DNA of 64,000 nucleotides from REEB85 sp018971455 (GCA_028871195.1 JAGWNT010000002.1:1-64000); one strand, 5' to 3'. Shown: positions 42,991 to 54,822, counted from the stretch's first letter. A program made the numbers and translations. The notes: generated by a model not told the origin, from the letters alone.

Positions 42991-44159
42991 GTAAACTCCC
43001 CCTCGCCCGCTTCAAGGTTCTCGATCTCACCCGCGTCCGCGCCGGCCCCACCGCCGTGCGCCAGCTGGCCGATTGGGGGGCGGACGTCATCAAGATCGAG
43101 GCGCCGGAAGGCGATGGCGGCCTGGGTGGCGCGCGCCACGGCCCGGACTTCCAGAACCTGCACCGCAACAAGCGCAGCCTGAGCCTCGATCTCAAACAGC
43201 CGGAGGGCATCGCCATCCTGCGCAAGCTGGTCGAGCGCGCCGACGTGCTGGTGGAGAATTACCGCCCGGACGTGAAGTTCCGCCTCAAGATCGACTATGA
43301 GAGCCTGCGCGCCATCAATCCGCGCCTGGTCTATGCGTCGATCTCCGGCTTCGGGCAGACCGGCCCCTATCGCGACCGCCCCGGCTTCGACCAGATCGCC
43401 CAGGGCATGGGCGGGCTGATGTCCATCACCGGCCTGCCCGGCCAGGGGCCGGTACGCGTCGGCATTCCGGTGGCCGATCTCACCGCCGGCATCTTCGCCG
43501 CCCAAGGCATCCTGGTCGCCCTGCTCGAGCGCGAGCAGTCCGGCGAAGGGCAATGGGTGCAGAGCTCGCTGCTCGCCGCCCAGATCTCCATGCTCGACTT
43601 CCAGGCGGCGCGCTGGACGATCGGCCACGAGGTGCCCGGCCAGGCCGGCAACGACCATCCCACCAGCATCCCCACCGGCGTCTTCGCGACCGCCGATGGC
43701 CATATCAACATCGCCGCCGCCGGCAGTGACATGTTCGCCCGCCTGTGCCGTGCGCTCGGCACCGAGGCGCTGACGCAGGAGCCCGCCTACGCGACGGACA
43801 AGGCGCGCTCGGCCAACCGCAAGGAGCTGAACGCGGCGATCGAGGCGATCACCCGCACCAGAAAATCCGCCGAATGGATCGAGGACCTCAATCGCCTCGG
43901 TGTGCCGTGCGGGCCGATCAACCACATGAACGAGGTTTTCGCCGACCCGCAGGTCCAGCACCTGCGCATCGCGCGGAAGGTCACGCACAAGACGCTGGGC
44001 GAGCTCGAGGTGGTGGGCCAGCCGATCGAGTTGAGCCGCACCGCCTGGGATATCCGCCTGCCCAGCCCCGAGCCCGGGGAGCACAGCGACGCCATTCTCG
44101 GCGAGCTCGGCTACGACGCGGCGGCGATCGCCGCCCTGCGGGGGGCGCGGGTGGTCTGA
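42987..44159 (+). CDS. CaiB/BaiF (family III) CoA-transferase
   Basis: A 390-aa family III CoA-transferase. Landmarks are FKVLDLTRVRAGPTAVRQLA at the N-terminus, the KRSLSLDLKQPEGIAIL segment, DVLVENYRPDVKFRLKIDYE and SISGFGQTGPYRDRPGFDQI. These enzymes move CoA between carboxylates through an Asp-acyl intermediate. Here it could recycle CoA between a product and the next acid of the pathway. The stop TGA abuts the stop of the convergent glycosyltransferase (TGATCA at 44157-44162). Confidence 0.87.
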   Translation: MSKLPLARFKVLDLTRVRAGPTAVRQLADWGADVIKIEAPEGDGGLGGARHGPDFQNLHRNKRSLSLDLKQPEGIAILRKLVERADVLVENYRPDVKFRLKIDYESLRAINPRLVYASISGFGQTGPYRDRPGFDQIAQGMGGLMSITGLPGQGPVRVGIPVADLTAGIFAAQGILVALLEREQSGEGQWVQSSLLAAQISMLDFQAARWTIGHEVPGQAGNDHPTSIPTGVFATADGHINIAAAGSDMFARLCRALGTEALTQEPAYATDKARSANRKELNAAIEAITRTRKSAEWIEDLNRLGVPCGPINHMNEVFADPQVQHLRIARKVTHKTLGELEVVGQPIELSRTAWDIRLPSPEPGEHSDAILGELGYDAAAIAALRGARVV

Positions 44160-45245
44160 TCAGCGGCGCGCGGCAAGCATCGCCGCGATCTCGGCCACGA
44201 GACCGGCGGCCATGTCGCGCCACTGCGCCCGCGGATCGTCCGGCGTCCGCGCCGGCGGCGGATGCAGCACCATCTGCCGCAGCGCCTCGGCCACGCCCTC
44301 GGCGGTCGGCGCGCAGAGCAGCGCCTGCGGCTCGGCCTCGAGCTGCTCGGTCATGCCGCCGACGCGCGTCGCCACCACCCAGCGCCCGGCCGCGACGGCG
44401 GCGGCGGCCACGCCGCTCTGGCTCGCCTCGCGATGCGACAGCACCAGCCCGTCCGCCCAGGCCAGAATCGCGCCGACCTCCGGCTCCGGCACCCAGCGAT
44501 TCTCGACCGTCACGCGCGGCAGGGCGCGCAGCGCCTCGAGCACCGGCGAGTCCGGCCCGCTGCCGACCACGCGCACCTCCATCTCCAGCCCGGGCCCGAG
44601 CAGACGCAGCGCCTGCTCCAGCAGGTCCAGCCCCTTGTAGGGCAGCAGCCGCCCGAAGCTGAGCAGGCGGAAAGGCCCGCCATGCGCCAGCGGCGGCGGC
44701 GGCGGCGGGCCGAACACCAGCGGCAGATGCGTGGTGCGGATCAGCCGCCGGCCGCCGACCAGCCCCTGCCCGCGCAAGCGGTCGGCGACATGCCCGGTGA
44801 GCACCACGAGCCCCTGCGCGCGATGCACCAGGCGGCGCTGCAAGGTCATCTGAAATGGAAACCCGTCGCCCGGATGGGGGTCGGCGTCGTGCACCACCAC
44901 CAGCATCGGCACGCCGAGCCGGCGCAGGGCGGCCGCCATCAGGAAATCCAGCGCGCTTGGCATGGCGCAGATCGCCACATCCGGCCGCAGCGCACGCAGG
45001 CGGGCGGCGAGCGGGCCGATCTGGAACGGCGCCAGCGGCAACCGGGCGATGAACCCGCCCAAGCCCGCGTAGGTGGGATAGGGCAGGTCGCAGGGCGGCG
45101 GCGCCTCGCCGCGCAGGATTTCGGCCTGGGCGGACAGCGACAGCACCGCCTCCACGCCATCGAGCGAGCGCAGGCTGGCCGCGAGTTCGGCGGCGTAGCG
45201 TGGGCCGGCGCCGCGCCGCCCCCAATGCCAGACCAGAATTTTCAC
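44160..45245 (-). CDS. GT4-type glycosyltransferase
   Basis: A 361-aa glycosyltransferase with the two-Rossmann GT-B organisation. The C-terminal half has SFGRLLPYKGLDLLEQAL and a GSGPDSPVLEAL segment, then AWADGLVLSHREASQSGVAAAAV, the nucleotide-sugar binding EX7E-like region of GT4. It transfers a sugar in polysaccharide or glycolipid synthesis. The GTG start at 45245 overlaps the neighbour gene stop (GTGA), so the two transferases are coupled. The donor and acceptor are not predictable here. Confidence 0.85.
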   Translation of the reverse strand: MKILVWHWGRRGAGPRYAAELAASLRSLDGVEAVLSLSAQAEILRGEAPPPCDLPYPTYAGLGGFIARLPLAPFQIGPLAARLRALRPDVAICAMPSALDFLMAAALRRLGVPMLVVVHDADPHPGDGFPFQMTLQRRLVHRAQGLVVLTGHVADRLRGQGLVGGRRLIRTTHLPLVFGPPPPPPLAHGGPFRLLSFGRLLPYKGLDLLEQALRLLGPGLEMEVRVVGSGPDSPVLEALRALPRVTVENRWVPEPEVGAILAWADGLVLSHREASQSGVAAAAVAAGRWVVATRVGGMTEQLEAEPQALLCAPTAEGVAEALRQMVLHPPPARTPDDPRAQWRDMAAGLVAEIAAMLAARR

Positions 45246-46510
45246 CCTTGCGCGCCCGACGACATCGGCAGGCCCAGGGCGGCCACCGCCGCGCGCAGCG
45301 CGCCGTCCCCCAGCCGCGCGCGGGCCATTGCCTGCCCGCGCCGGCCCAACGCCTCGCGCGCGCCGGCGTCATCGGCCAGCCGCGCCAGATGGGCCGCTGC
45401 CTCGCCGATATCGGGCTCGGCCCAGACCGCGCCCGGAGCCTCGAACACGCCGCGCTCGTCGCGCGCCGGTACCAGGCGATAGCCAACCAGCGCCGCGCTC
45501 GCCTCGTCCATGAACTCCATGTTGCCGGACCAGCCGGTCGCCACCACCGGCCGGCCCAGCAGCATCGCCTCGGCCGGCACCAGCCCGAACCCCTCGCTGC
45601 GGTGCAGGGACATGACGATGTCGGCGCATTGCGTGAGCGCGTGGCTGTCGGCGGCGGGCAGGGTGCGGGTTTCGATGCGGATATTCGCCGCATCCCCGGC
45701 CGCCGCGCGAAGCAGGGCGAGATCGGCCGGGAAATGCTCGGTGTTGCCGGCCTTCAGCACCAGGATGCGGTCGGCACGCCCGCCGAAGGCTTGGCGGAAG
45801 GCGGCGATGGCGGCCAGCGGGTTTTTCCGCGTGAAGCTGGAGGCGAGATTGAACGAGACCAGCACCACCACCGCCTCCGCCGGCAGGCCGAACGCGGCGC
45901 GGTCCATGCCCGACGGGCGCGGCGGCGCCACGGCGATGGGGATCGGCACCACGCGCAGCGCGATGTCGGTGCCCTTCGGCAGCAGCGTGGCGATGGCGTC
46001 GCCGGTGAAGCGCGACAGCACCCAGATTTCATGCACCAGCCGCAGCGCCGGCCGCCAGGTGGCGGGCACGCTGGGCAGCTCCCACGCCCAGTAGCCGATG
46101 ATGCGCCGCCCGCGCACCGTGCCGCGCGGCAGGCGCATCAGCGCCCAGGGCAGCGTGGGGGCGTTGACATGCACCAGCAGGGGGGCGCCCGCCGGCGGTG
46201 GCGCGATCTGCCGAAGCCCGGCCGTGCCTCCGGGCAGCCGGTCGCCGACATCGAGGCCCCAATTGGGCACGCCCATGCCGTCCAGCGCCGTCCGCATCAG
46301 CCGCGCCGCCTCGCCGAGGCCGGAGGCGCGCGACAACTCCCCGACCACGGCGATGCCGCCGCGCGCCAGCGGCGCCGGCCGGGTCGGGCGCGGCGCCAGG
46401 GCCGCCGTCGCCTGGGCGAACAGCAGGCGGCGGCGCTCGGCCGGCAAGGTGCGCCACAGACGGTGGAGGGGCGAGAGCTTCGCGGGGGCGGCAGGCGGCA
46501 TGGCGTTCAT
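45242..46510 (-). CDS. GT4-type glycosyltransferase
   Basis: A 422-aa glycosyltransferase of the kind that modifies cell-surface glycans. It has a GELSRASGLGEAARLMRTAL segment near residue 57, IGYWAWELPSVPATW, the KNPLAAIAAFRQAF motif, and the donor-binding end MSLHRSEGFGLVPAEAMLLG, which carries the EX7E pair. It shares its operon with the next glycosyltransferase. I keep the ATG at 46510; an ATG three codons inward is possible. Any specific role is inference. Confidence 0.85.
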   Translation of the reverse strand: MNAMPPAAPAKLSPLHRLWRTLPAERRRLLFAQATAALAPRPTRPAPLARGGIAVVGELSRASGLGEAARLMRTALDGMGVPNWGLDVGDRLPGGTAGLRQIAPPPAGAPLLVHVNAPTLPWALMRLPRGTVRGRRIIGYWAWELPSVPATWRPALRLVHEIWVLSRFTGDAIATLLPKGTDIALRVVPIPIAVAPPRPSGMDRAAFGLPAEAVVVLVSFNLASSFTRKNPLAAIAAFRQAFGGRADRILVLKAGNTEHFPADLALLRAAAGDAANIRIETRTLPAADSHALTQCADIVMSLHRSEGFGLVPAEAMLLGRPVVATGWSGNMEFMDEASAALVGYRLVPARDERGVFEAPGAVWAEPDIGEAAAHLARLADDAGAREALGRRGQAMARARLGDGALRAAVAALGLPMSSGAQG

Positions 46511-46567
46511 TGCGCCCGACCCTGCCGGGAGCCCGCGTGATCGGCAAGGGGGAAGGATCGCAGGGCA

Positions 46568-48543
<1,976 letters not shown>

Positions 48544-48544
48544 G

Positions 48545-49459
48545 TCAGCGCTGCTGGCGCGGGTTGAGAACATCGCGCAACTGGTCGCCGACGAGGTTGA
48601 TCGCCATGATGGTGAGCAGCAGCGCGAGGCCCGGATAGAAGCTGATCCAGTACTGCCCGGAGAGCATGTACTGGTAGCCGTTGGCGATCAGCAGCCCGAG
48701 CGAGGGTTCGGTGATCGGCACGCCGAGGCCGAGGAAGCTCAGCGTCGCCTCCAGCGTGATGGCACGTGCGATCTGGATGGTGCCGATCACAATCAGCGGC
48801 GGCAGGCAGTTGGGCAGCAAATGGCGAAACAACACGCGCCAGCGCGGCAGGGCGAGACACTCCGCGGCCTCGATGTATTCACGCCGGCGCTCCACCAGCG
48901 CCGCGCCGCGCGCGGTGCGCGCATAGCGCGCCCACTCCACCAGCACCAGCGCGATCATCACGTTGCCGATGCCCTTGCCGAGAAAGGCGAGGATCATCAA
49001 TGCCACCAGGATGGCGGGGAAGGAGAGCTGCAGATCGACCAGGCGCATGATGGCGGTCTCGACCCGCCCCCCGGCATAGGCGGCGACCAGCCCCAGCGTC
49101 GAGCCGACCACGCCGGCGATCAGCGCCGAGCCGATGCCGACGATCAGCGAGATCCGCAACCCGTAGATGATGCCGGACAGCATGTCCCGCCCCTGGTCGT
49201 CGGTGCCGAGCCAGTAGGTCATGCCCGCCGCGGATGAGGCCCCCGGCGGCAGGCGGCCATCCATGATGTCGAGCTGGGCGAGATCGTAGGGATTCTGCGG
49301 CGTGATCCAGGGCGCGAAGATGGCCGCGAGCGCGATCAGCAGCACCACGACGAGGGCGCCGACCGCGAGCCTGTTGGACGTGAAATCCCGTACGAACCGC
49401 TGCAGCGGCGTCTCCGGCGCGGCCGGCGCGGCCGGCGCGATCTCCGCCATTCCACTCAC
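48545..49459 (-). CDS. ABC importer permease, DppC-like
   Basis: A 304-aa permease with an N-terminal cytoplasmic extension, the LGTDDQGRDMLSGIIYGLR segment, the EAA loop in AECLALPRWRVLFRHLLPN, and ATLSFLGLGVPITEPSLGLL near the C-terminus. The GTG start at 49459 overlaps the DppB stop (GTGA); an ATG three codons inward (49450) is an alternative. Confidence 0.88.
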   Translation of the reverse strand: MSGMAEIAPAAPAAPETPLQRFVRDFTSNRLAVGALVVVLLIALAAIFAPWITPQNPYDLAQLDIMDGRLPPGASSAAGMTYWLGTDDQGRDMLSGIIYGLRISLIVGIGSALIAGVVGSTLGLVAAYAGGRVETAIMRLVDLQLSFPAILVALMILAFLGKGIGNVMIALVLVEWARYARTARGAALVERRREYIEAAECLALPRWRVLFRHLLPNCLPPLIVIGTIQIARAITLEATLSFLGLGVPITEPSLGLLIANGYQYMLSGQYWISFYPGLALLLTIMAINLVGDQLRDVLNPRQQR

Positions 49460-50430
49460 CCCCGGTCCTCCAGCCGTACCCGCGGATCGAGGAAGGTGTA
49501 GAGCAGATCAACCACGAGATTGATCGCCACGAACATCAGCACGATGATCATCAGGTAGGCGACGATCACGGGCCGATCGAGCACATTGATGCTGTCGATG
49601 ATCAGCTTGCCCATGCCCGGCCAGGCAAAGATGCTCTCGGTGACGACGGAGAAGGCGATGGTGCCGCCGAACTCCAGCCCCAGCACGGTCACCACCGGGA
49701 TCATGATGTTCTTCATCACGTGCACGCCCACCACGCGCGCCGGGCGGAGGCCCTTGGCGCGAGCGAAACGCACGTAGTCGAGCGGCAGCGTCTCGCGCAC
49801 GCCGCTGCGCACCAGGCGCAGCACAAGGGCGATGTTGCCAAGCGCCAGATTGAAGGCCGGCATCGCCAGGTGCGCGAGCCCGTCGCGCGTCAGGAACGAC
49901 CAGCGTATGCCGAACAGCAGCGCGGTCTGTCCCCGCCCGGTGCTCGGCAGCCAGCCGAGCCTGACCGCGAACAGCATGATCAGCATCAGCCCGACCCAGA
50001 AGGTGGGCAGCGAAAAGCCGAGGATGCTGCCGGCCATCGCCGAACGGCCCAACAGGCTGTTCGGATAGAGCCCGGCATAGAGGCCGAGCGGAATGCCGAT
50101 GACGATGGCCAGCAAGACCGCGCTCACCGCCAGTTCCAGCGTCGCCGGCAGCCGCTCGCCAATGAGTTGTAGCGCCGGCTCGTGAAAGACGAAGCTGCGG
50201 CCGAGATCGCCGTGCAGCATGCCCCACAGGAACAGCGCGTATTGCCGCCACAGGGGCTGGTCGAGGCCGAGTGCCGCGATCGCGCGCGCCCGGTCGGCCT
50301 GGTCCGCCTCCGGCGAGATCAGGATATCGATCGGGTTGCCGATGACGTGCAGGCCGATGAACAGAATGACCGTCATCGCCAGCACGACAAAGGCGGCCTG
50401 CACCAGCCGGCGCAGCAGCCAGGCAGTCAC
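49456..50430 (-). CDS. ABC importer permease, DppB-like
   Basis: A 324-aa permease starting TAWLLRRLVQAAFVVLAMTV, with the LDQPLWRQYALFLWGMLHGD motif, an EAA loop in RFARAKGLRPARVVGVHVMK and the TESIFAWPGMGKLIIDSINV segment. It uses a GTG start at 50430 and lies 21 bp after the binding-protein gene. Together with DppC it forms the channel. Confidence 0.9.
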   Translation of the reverse strand: MTAWLLRRLVQAAFVVLAMTVILFIGLHVIGNPIDILISPEADQADRARAIAALGLDQPLWRQYALFLWGMLHGDLGRSFVFHEPALQLIGERLPATLELAVSAVLLAIVIGIPLGLYAGLYPNSLLGRSAMAGSILGFSLPTFWVGLMLIMLFAVRLGWLPSTGRGQTALLFGIRWSFLTRDGLAHLAMPAFNLALGNIALVLRLVRSGVRETLPLDYVRFARAKGLRPARVVGVHVMKNIMIPVVTVLGLEFGGTIAFSVVTESIFAWPGMGKLIIDSINVLDRPVIVAYLMIIVLMFVAINLVVDLLYTFLDPRVRLEDRG

Positions 50431-50451
50431 GTACCCGCCCCGATGCGCGCG

Positions 50452-52026
50452 CTACTTGGCAGGGTGCACCTCCTGGGCGCGTGAGGTCTCATCGGCCCGC
50501 GCGGCATAGGTCAGGCCCGCGCGCATCGCCCAGATGTTCTTCTGGTTGTGCAGCGGAATGAAGGCGACATCGTCCATCGCCAACGTCGTCGCCTGCTGGA
50601 GCAGCTTCTCCCGCGCGGCATCGTCGGCAGTGGCGAGTGCCGTGGTCAGCAGCTCATCCACTTTCGGGTTGGAATAGAAGCCGCGATTGACCGCGCCCCA
50701 CCCTTTCGCCGGCGTGCGGGTGGCGATCAGCGAGCGCAGCGGGTTCGAGGCCTCGCCGCTGGATGTGCCCCAGCCGAGCAGGAAGGCCGAAAACGCACCC
50801 TTGTTGGCCTGGCCGATGAAGCTGGGCCAGGTGATGGCATTCACCGCGGTCTGCACGCCGATGCGCGACCACATCTGCCCCACGGCCTGGATGATCTTGC
50901 CGTCATTGACGTAGCGATCATTGGGCCCATCAAGCTCGATACGAAATCCCTTCGGATAGCCCGCAGCCGCGAGCAGCTGCCGGGCCTTGGCCGGATCGTA
51001 GGCCGGCGGGTTGAGGCCCGGCACGTAGCTGAAGCTGCCCTTGGGCAGGAACTGCCCCGAGGGAATCGCCGCCCCCTGCATGATGCGATCGACGATCGCG
51101 TTCCGGTTGATCGCCATGGACAGCGCTTGGCGCACCCGCAGATCGGTCAGCGGATTGTGGTCGAGCTTCTCGCCGTTCGGGCCGGTGACATGCGGCGTCA
51201 TCCCGCGATGATCGAGCCATAGGAAGATGATCCGCAGCGACACCGTCTCGGCCAGATGCAGTTTCTTGTCGTGCGACAGGCGCGCCACATCGGTGGTCGG
51301 CACGGCCTCGATGAAATCAACGTCGCCCGAGAGCAGGGCCGCGGTGCGCGCCGCGTCATTGGGGATCATCCGATAGGACACGTGCTGCCAGTCCGGCTTC
51401 GGTCCCCAATAGTTGTCATTGCGGTCCATCTCGATGCGGTCGCCGGATTTGTAGGAGACGAAGCGGAACGGCCCGGTGCCGATCGCATCCTTGCCGCTGT
51501 TGAAATCCTCGGTGGCGGGATCGGCGCCCAGCGTATGGGGAATGATGTAGACCTGCGTCAGGTCGATCGGCAGCAGCGGATAGACCTGCTTGGTGTGCAG
51601 GCGGATGGTGTGCGGGTCCACCACCTCCACGCTGCTGATCGCCTTGGTGTAGATGGCATAGCTGCCCGGGCTGTTCTTCACCCGAGGAATACGGTCGATC
51701 GTGTAGGCGACGTCCGCGGCGGTGAAATCCTCGCCATTGTGAAACTTCACGCCGGGGCGGAGATGGAACTCCCAAACGGTGTTGTCCACCAGCTTCCAGG
51801 ACAGCGCCAGGCGCGGAATCGGACGCGACGCGGCATCCATGTCCACCAGGGGCTCATAGATATGCGCATCGAGCGACACGTTGGGGCTGTACGTATGATA
51901 GTGCGGATCGATGCTCGTCACCGGCGCGCTGGCGCCGACGCGCAGCGTCTGCGCCCGGGCAGCGGGCGGAAGGGTCAGGGCGGCAAGGGCAGCGCCCAGA
52001 ATCACCATGCGGCAGGTCGGAAACAT
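50452..52026 (-). CDS. ABC importer substrate-binding protein (SBP_bac_5 family)
   Basis: A 524-aa periplasmic protein. A Sec signal peptide (MVILGAALAALTLPPAARAQ) precedes the mature part. Family features are SIDPHYHTYSPNVSLDAHIY, FHLRPGVKFHNGEDFTAADV and GTGPFRFVSYKSGDRIEMDR. The start at 52026 has GGAGGA upstream. Its 28-bp spacing after the M20 amidohydrolase gene suggests the ligand is cleaved by that enzyme after import. Confidence 0.9.
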   Translation of the reverse strand: MFPTCRMVILGAALAALTLPPAARAQTLRVGASAPVTSIDPHYHTYSPNVSLDAHIYEPLVDMDAASRPIPRLALSWKLVDNTVWEFHLRPGVKFHNGEDFTAADVAYTIDRIPRVKNSPGSYAIYTKAISSVEVVDPHTIRLHTKQVYPLLPIDLTQVYIIPHTLGADPATEDFNSGKDAIGTGPFRFVSYKSGDRIEMDRNDNYWGPKPDWQHVSYRMIPNDAARTAALLSGDVDFIEAVPTTDVARLSHDKKLHLAETVSLRIIFLWLDHRGMTPHVTGPNGEKLDHNPLTDLRVRQALSMAINRNAIVDRIMQGAAIPSGQFLPKGSFSYVPGLNPPAYDPAKARQLLAAAGYPKGFRIELDGPNDRYVNDGKIIQAVGQMWSRIGVQTAVNAITWPSFIGQANKGAFSAFLLGWGTSSGEASNPLRSLIATRTPAKGWGAVNRGFYSNPKVDELLTTALATADDAAREKLLQQATTLAMDDVAFIPLHNQKNIWAMRAGLTYAARADETSRAQEVHPAK

Positions 52027-52054
52027 CACATCCTCCAAACGAACAGCGGCGCGG

Positions 52055-53254
52055 TCAGGCGGCGAGGCTCAACTCCTGGCGCACTAGCCCGACCCAGTAG
52101 GCGGCGCCGAGCGGGATGATGTCGTCATTGAAATTGTAGTGCGGCGTGTGGACGTTGTGATAGCTGCCGTCCTCGGCCACGCCGTTTCCCAGGAAGATGA
52201 AGGCGCCGGGCCGCGCCTCGAGCATGAAGGCGAAATCCTCGCCGCCGGTGACCGGCGTGGTGTTGGATTCGACCTGCGCCGCCCCCACCAAGCGCTGCGC
52301 CGCGGCCACCGCTACATCGACCTGTTCATCGTGGTTGACCAGCGGCGTGGTCACCCAGTCCAGCACGATTTCCGCCGTGCAGCCCTGCGCCCCCGCCAGG
52401 GCATGGGCCATCTCGGTCATGCGCCGGTCGATCAGATCACACACCGCCTTGTTGAAGCACCGCATGGTGCCGGTCACCACCACCTCGGACGGCATCACGT
52501 TGGGCGAGACGAGCGCGCCGGCGTTGATATGCCCGACGCTGATGACCGCCGGCTCCATCGGCGGCACGTTGCGCCCGACAATGCTCTGAGTCGCCAGAAT
52601 GAAATGCGCGAGCGCCACGGTGGCATCGGTGGCACGATGCGGCGCCGCCCCGCCATGCCCGCCCGTGCCCTTGAACGTGACGCGCCACATCCCCGCGCCG
52701 GCCATCATCGGCCCCTTGCGGATGGCGAATTTGCCGACCGGAATTCCCGGCATGTTGTGCATGCCATAGACCGCATCGCAGGGAAACCGCTCGAACAGGC
52801 CATCCTTCAGCATCGCCACGGCGCCGCCACGGCCCTCCTCGGCCGGCTGAAAGATGAGCTGCACGGTGCCGCTGAAATCGCGATGCTCGGCGAGGTGGCG
52901 CGCGGCACCGAGCAGCATGGTGGTGTGCCCGTCATGCCCGCAGGCGTGCATCGTGCCCTCGCTGGTCGAGGCATAGGCAAGGCCGGTCTGCTCGCGTATG
53001 GCCAGCGCATCCATGTCGGCGCGCAGGCCGATGGCCCGCTGGCCCGGCAGCTTCCCGCGAATGGTGCCGACGACGCCGAAGCGGCCGACTCCCTCGGTGA
53101 CGTCGATCCCCCATTCGCGCAGCTTGGCCGCCACCAGTGCCGCGGTGCGCGTCTCCTCCATGCCGAGCTCGGGATGGGCATGGATGTCGCGCCGGATGGC
53201 GGTCAGTTCCTCATGATGGAGGGAAATGGCGGCGAGCGTCTCGGCGTCGGTCAT
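52055..53254 (-). CDS. M20-family amidohydrolase (aminoacylase/hippurate/auxin-conjugate hydrolase type)
   Basis: A 399-aa M20D amidohydrolase. The metal-binding set is clear: HACGHDGHTTMLLGAARHLA, QPAEEGRGGAVAML and the GMHNMPGIPVG and GGEDFAFML segments. Family members hydrolyse N-acyl amino acids, hippurate and, in plants and some bacteria, indole-3-acetyl-amino acids. It is the first gene of the Dpp-type importer operon, with GGAGA upstream of the ATG at 53254. Use of imported aryl-amino-acid conjugates is inferred. Confidence 0.87.
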   Translation of the reverse strand: MTDAETLAAISLHHEELTAIRRDIHAHPELGMEETRTAALVAAKLREWGIDVTEGVGRFGVVGTIRGKLPGQRAIGLRADMDALAIREQTGLAYASTSEGTMHACGHDGHTTMLLGAARHLAEHRDFSGTVQLIFQPAEEGRGGAVAMLKDGLFERFPCDAVYGMHNMPGIPVGKFAIRKGPMMAGAGMWRVTFKGTGGHGGAAPHRATDATVALAHFILATQSIVGRNVPPMEPAVISVGHINAGALVSPNVMPSEVVVTGTMRCFNKAVCDLIDRRMTEMAHALAGAQGCTAEIVLDWVTTPLVNHDEQVDVAVAAAQRLVGAAQVESNTTPVTGGEDFAFMLEARPGAFIFLGNGVAEDGSYHNVHTPHYNFNDDIIPLGAAYWVGLVRQELSLAA

Positions 53255-53316
53255 CGTGTTTCTCCGGGGGCGATGCGGCCGCTATCTGGGCACGAGCGCC
53301 GTTCCAGGGCAACATC

Positions 53317-53368
53317 GGCCGGCGACACTGGCCGGCGACACTGGCTGGCGGCACTGGCTGGCGGCATC
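53317..53368. repeat. Four tandem 13-bp repeats
   Basis: Four consecutive 13-base units, two of GGCCGGCGACACT and then GGCTGGCGGCACT and GGCTGGCGGCATC. They lie in the 137-bp gap between the M20 gene start (53254) and the stop of the glutamate-synthase-like gene (53392). No function is apparent; copy number may vary between strains. Confidence 0.85.
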
Positions 53369-53391
53369 GCGGGCCGGCGGGTCGGCGCCCC

Positions 53392-54822
53392 TCACCCTCC
53401 GGCGGCGCGGAAGCCGCCGACGCCCCGCTCGATGGCTGTGACATGGTGCGGCTGGAACTCGGCGGCATTCCGCAGGCCGCAGGAATGGGCGATTATCTCC
53501 ACCTCTTCGCGCAGCTGCGCGGCGTAATGGGCCACGCGCACCGATTTGTCGGCGGGGTCGAGCCCCTTGATCAGCCGCGGATCGACGGCGGTAACCCCGG
53601 TTGGGCATTTGCCGCTGCCGCATTTCATCGCCTGGATGCACCCTAGCGAGAACATGAAGCCGCGCGCGCTGGAAACGAAATCCGCCCCCATGCACAGCGC
53701 CCACGCCACCTTGTCCGGCGTAACCAGCTTGCCAGAGGCGATGATGCGCACCCGCTCGCCCAGCCCATGCCGCGCCCGCGCATCGACCACCATCGGCAGC
53801 GCCTGGGTGATCGGCAGGCCGACATAGTCGGCCAGCGGGGCCGGCGCGGCCCCGGTGCCCCCCTCGCCACCGTCGATCTGAACATAATCCGGACAGCCCT
53901 CGGGGTGGGCCACGCAATCGGCGAACCACTGGTCGAGAAACTCCGGCTGGCCGGCCACGAACTTCACCCCCACCGGCTTGCCGGTCACGCCGCGCACCCG
54001 GGCGACGAAGGCGCCAAGCTCGCGCACCGTGCCGATATCCTTGTGACGGTTCGGACTGATGCTGTCCTGCCCCAGGGGAATGCCGCGAATGGCGGCGATC
54101 TCGGCATTCACCTTGGCCGCCGGCAGAATGCCGCCCTTGCCCGGCTTGGCGCCCTGGGCGAGCTTCACCTCGAAGGCGCGAACCTGCGCATGGGCGGCGA
54201 TCGCGCGCAGGCGTTCCTCCGACAGATTGCCCTCCTGGTCGCGCACGCCGTATTTCGCCGTGCCCATCTGCATGATCACGTCGCAACCGCCGTCGAGATG
54301 GTATTTGGCAAGCCCGCCCTCACCGGTCGCCATCCAGATGCCCGCCCGCTTGGCGCCCAGCGACAGCGCGGTCACCGCGGCATGGCTCAGCGCGCCATAG
54401 CTCATGCCGCTGATGTTGAAGAAACTCGCCGCCATGAAGGGCGTGCCGCAGGCGCCGGGCCCCTCGGTGACGCCGATCTGCTTGCCCGGCCAGACCGTCT
54501 TCTCCTCATCGAGCACCGGAAACGGCGCGTTGCGGAACACGAAGGCCGGGGAATTGGCGCTGCCGAAGCTGACCAGGTTCGAGACGCCCTTGGCCGAGCG
54601 ATAGATCCACGAGCGCTCCAGCCGGTTGAACGGCCGCTCCACCCAGTCCGGCAGATACTGGTACTGGCGCATGTATTCGCCGAAATTTTCCGAGAAATAG
54701 CGAAAATGCCCGATCACCGGAAAGTTCCGCAGAATGGTGTGCCTGGTCTGACGCACATCGTGCAAATAAACCGCGCCCGCCAGACCGGCGAGCAGCAGCA
54801 GCACCAGCAGCAACGTTTCCAT
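53392..54822 (-). CDS. FMN-binding glutamate synthase family protein, membrane-anchored
   Basis: A 476-aa protein with one N-terminal membrane helix (LLLVLLLLAGLAGAVYL) followed by the FMN-binding TIM barrel of the glutamate synthase large subunit. Landmarks are the GMSYGALSHAAVTALSLGAK segment, KPGKGGILPAAKVNAEIAAI, YVQIDGGEGGTGAAPAP and the cysteine cluster GCIQAMKCGSGKCPTGV for a [3Fe-4S] centre. There is no glutaminase domain, so it is not a complete glutamate synthase; the reaction is unknown. It is divergent from the MBL gene at 54954. Confidence 0.82.
   Translation of the reverse strand: METLLLVLLLLAGLAGAVYLHDVRQTRHTILRNFPVIGHFRYFSENFGEYMRQYQYLPDWVERPFNRLERSWIYRSAKGVSNLVSFGSANSPAFVFRNAPFPVLDEEKTVWPGKQIGVTEGPGACGTPFMAASFFNISGMSYGALSHAAVTALSLGAKRAGIWMATGEGGLAKYHLDGGCDVIMQMGTAKYGVRDQEGNLSEERLRAIAAHAQVRAFEVKLAQGAKPGKGGILPAAKVNAEIAAIRGIPLGQDSISPNRHKDIGTVRELGAFVARVRGVTGKPVGVKFVAGQPEFLDQWFADCVAHPEGCPDYVQIDGGEGGTGAAPAPLADYVGLPITQALPMVVDARARHGLGERVRIIASGKLVTPDKVAWALCMGADFVSSARGFMFSLGCIQAMKCGSGKCPTGVTAVDPRLIKGLDPADKSVRVAHYAAQLREEVEIIAHSCGLRNAAEFQPHHVTAIERGVGGFRAAGG

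Noticed and set aside
44157..44162. TGATCA where two convergent stops abut
   Set aside because: A curiosity of packing: TGA on one strand and TGA on the other with no spacer. It fits the tight spacing elsewhere and does not need a special explanation.
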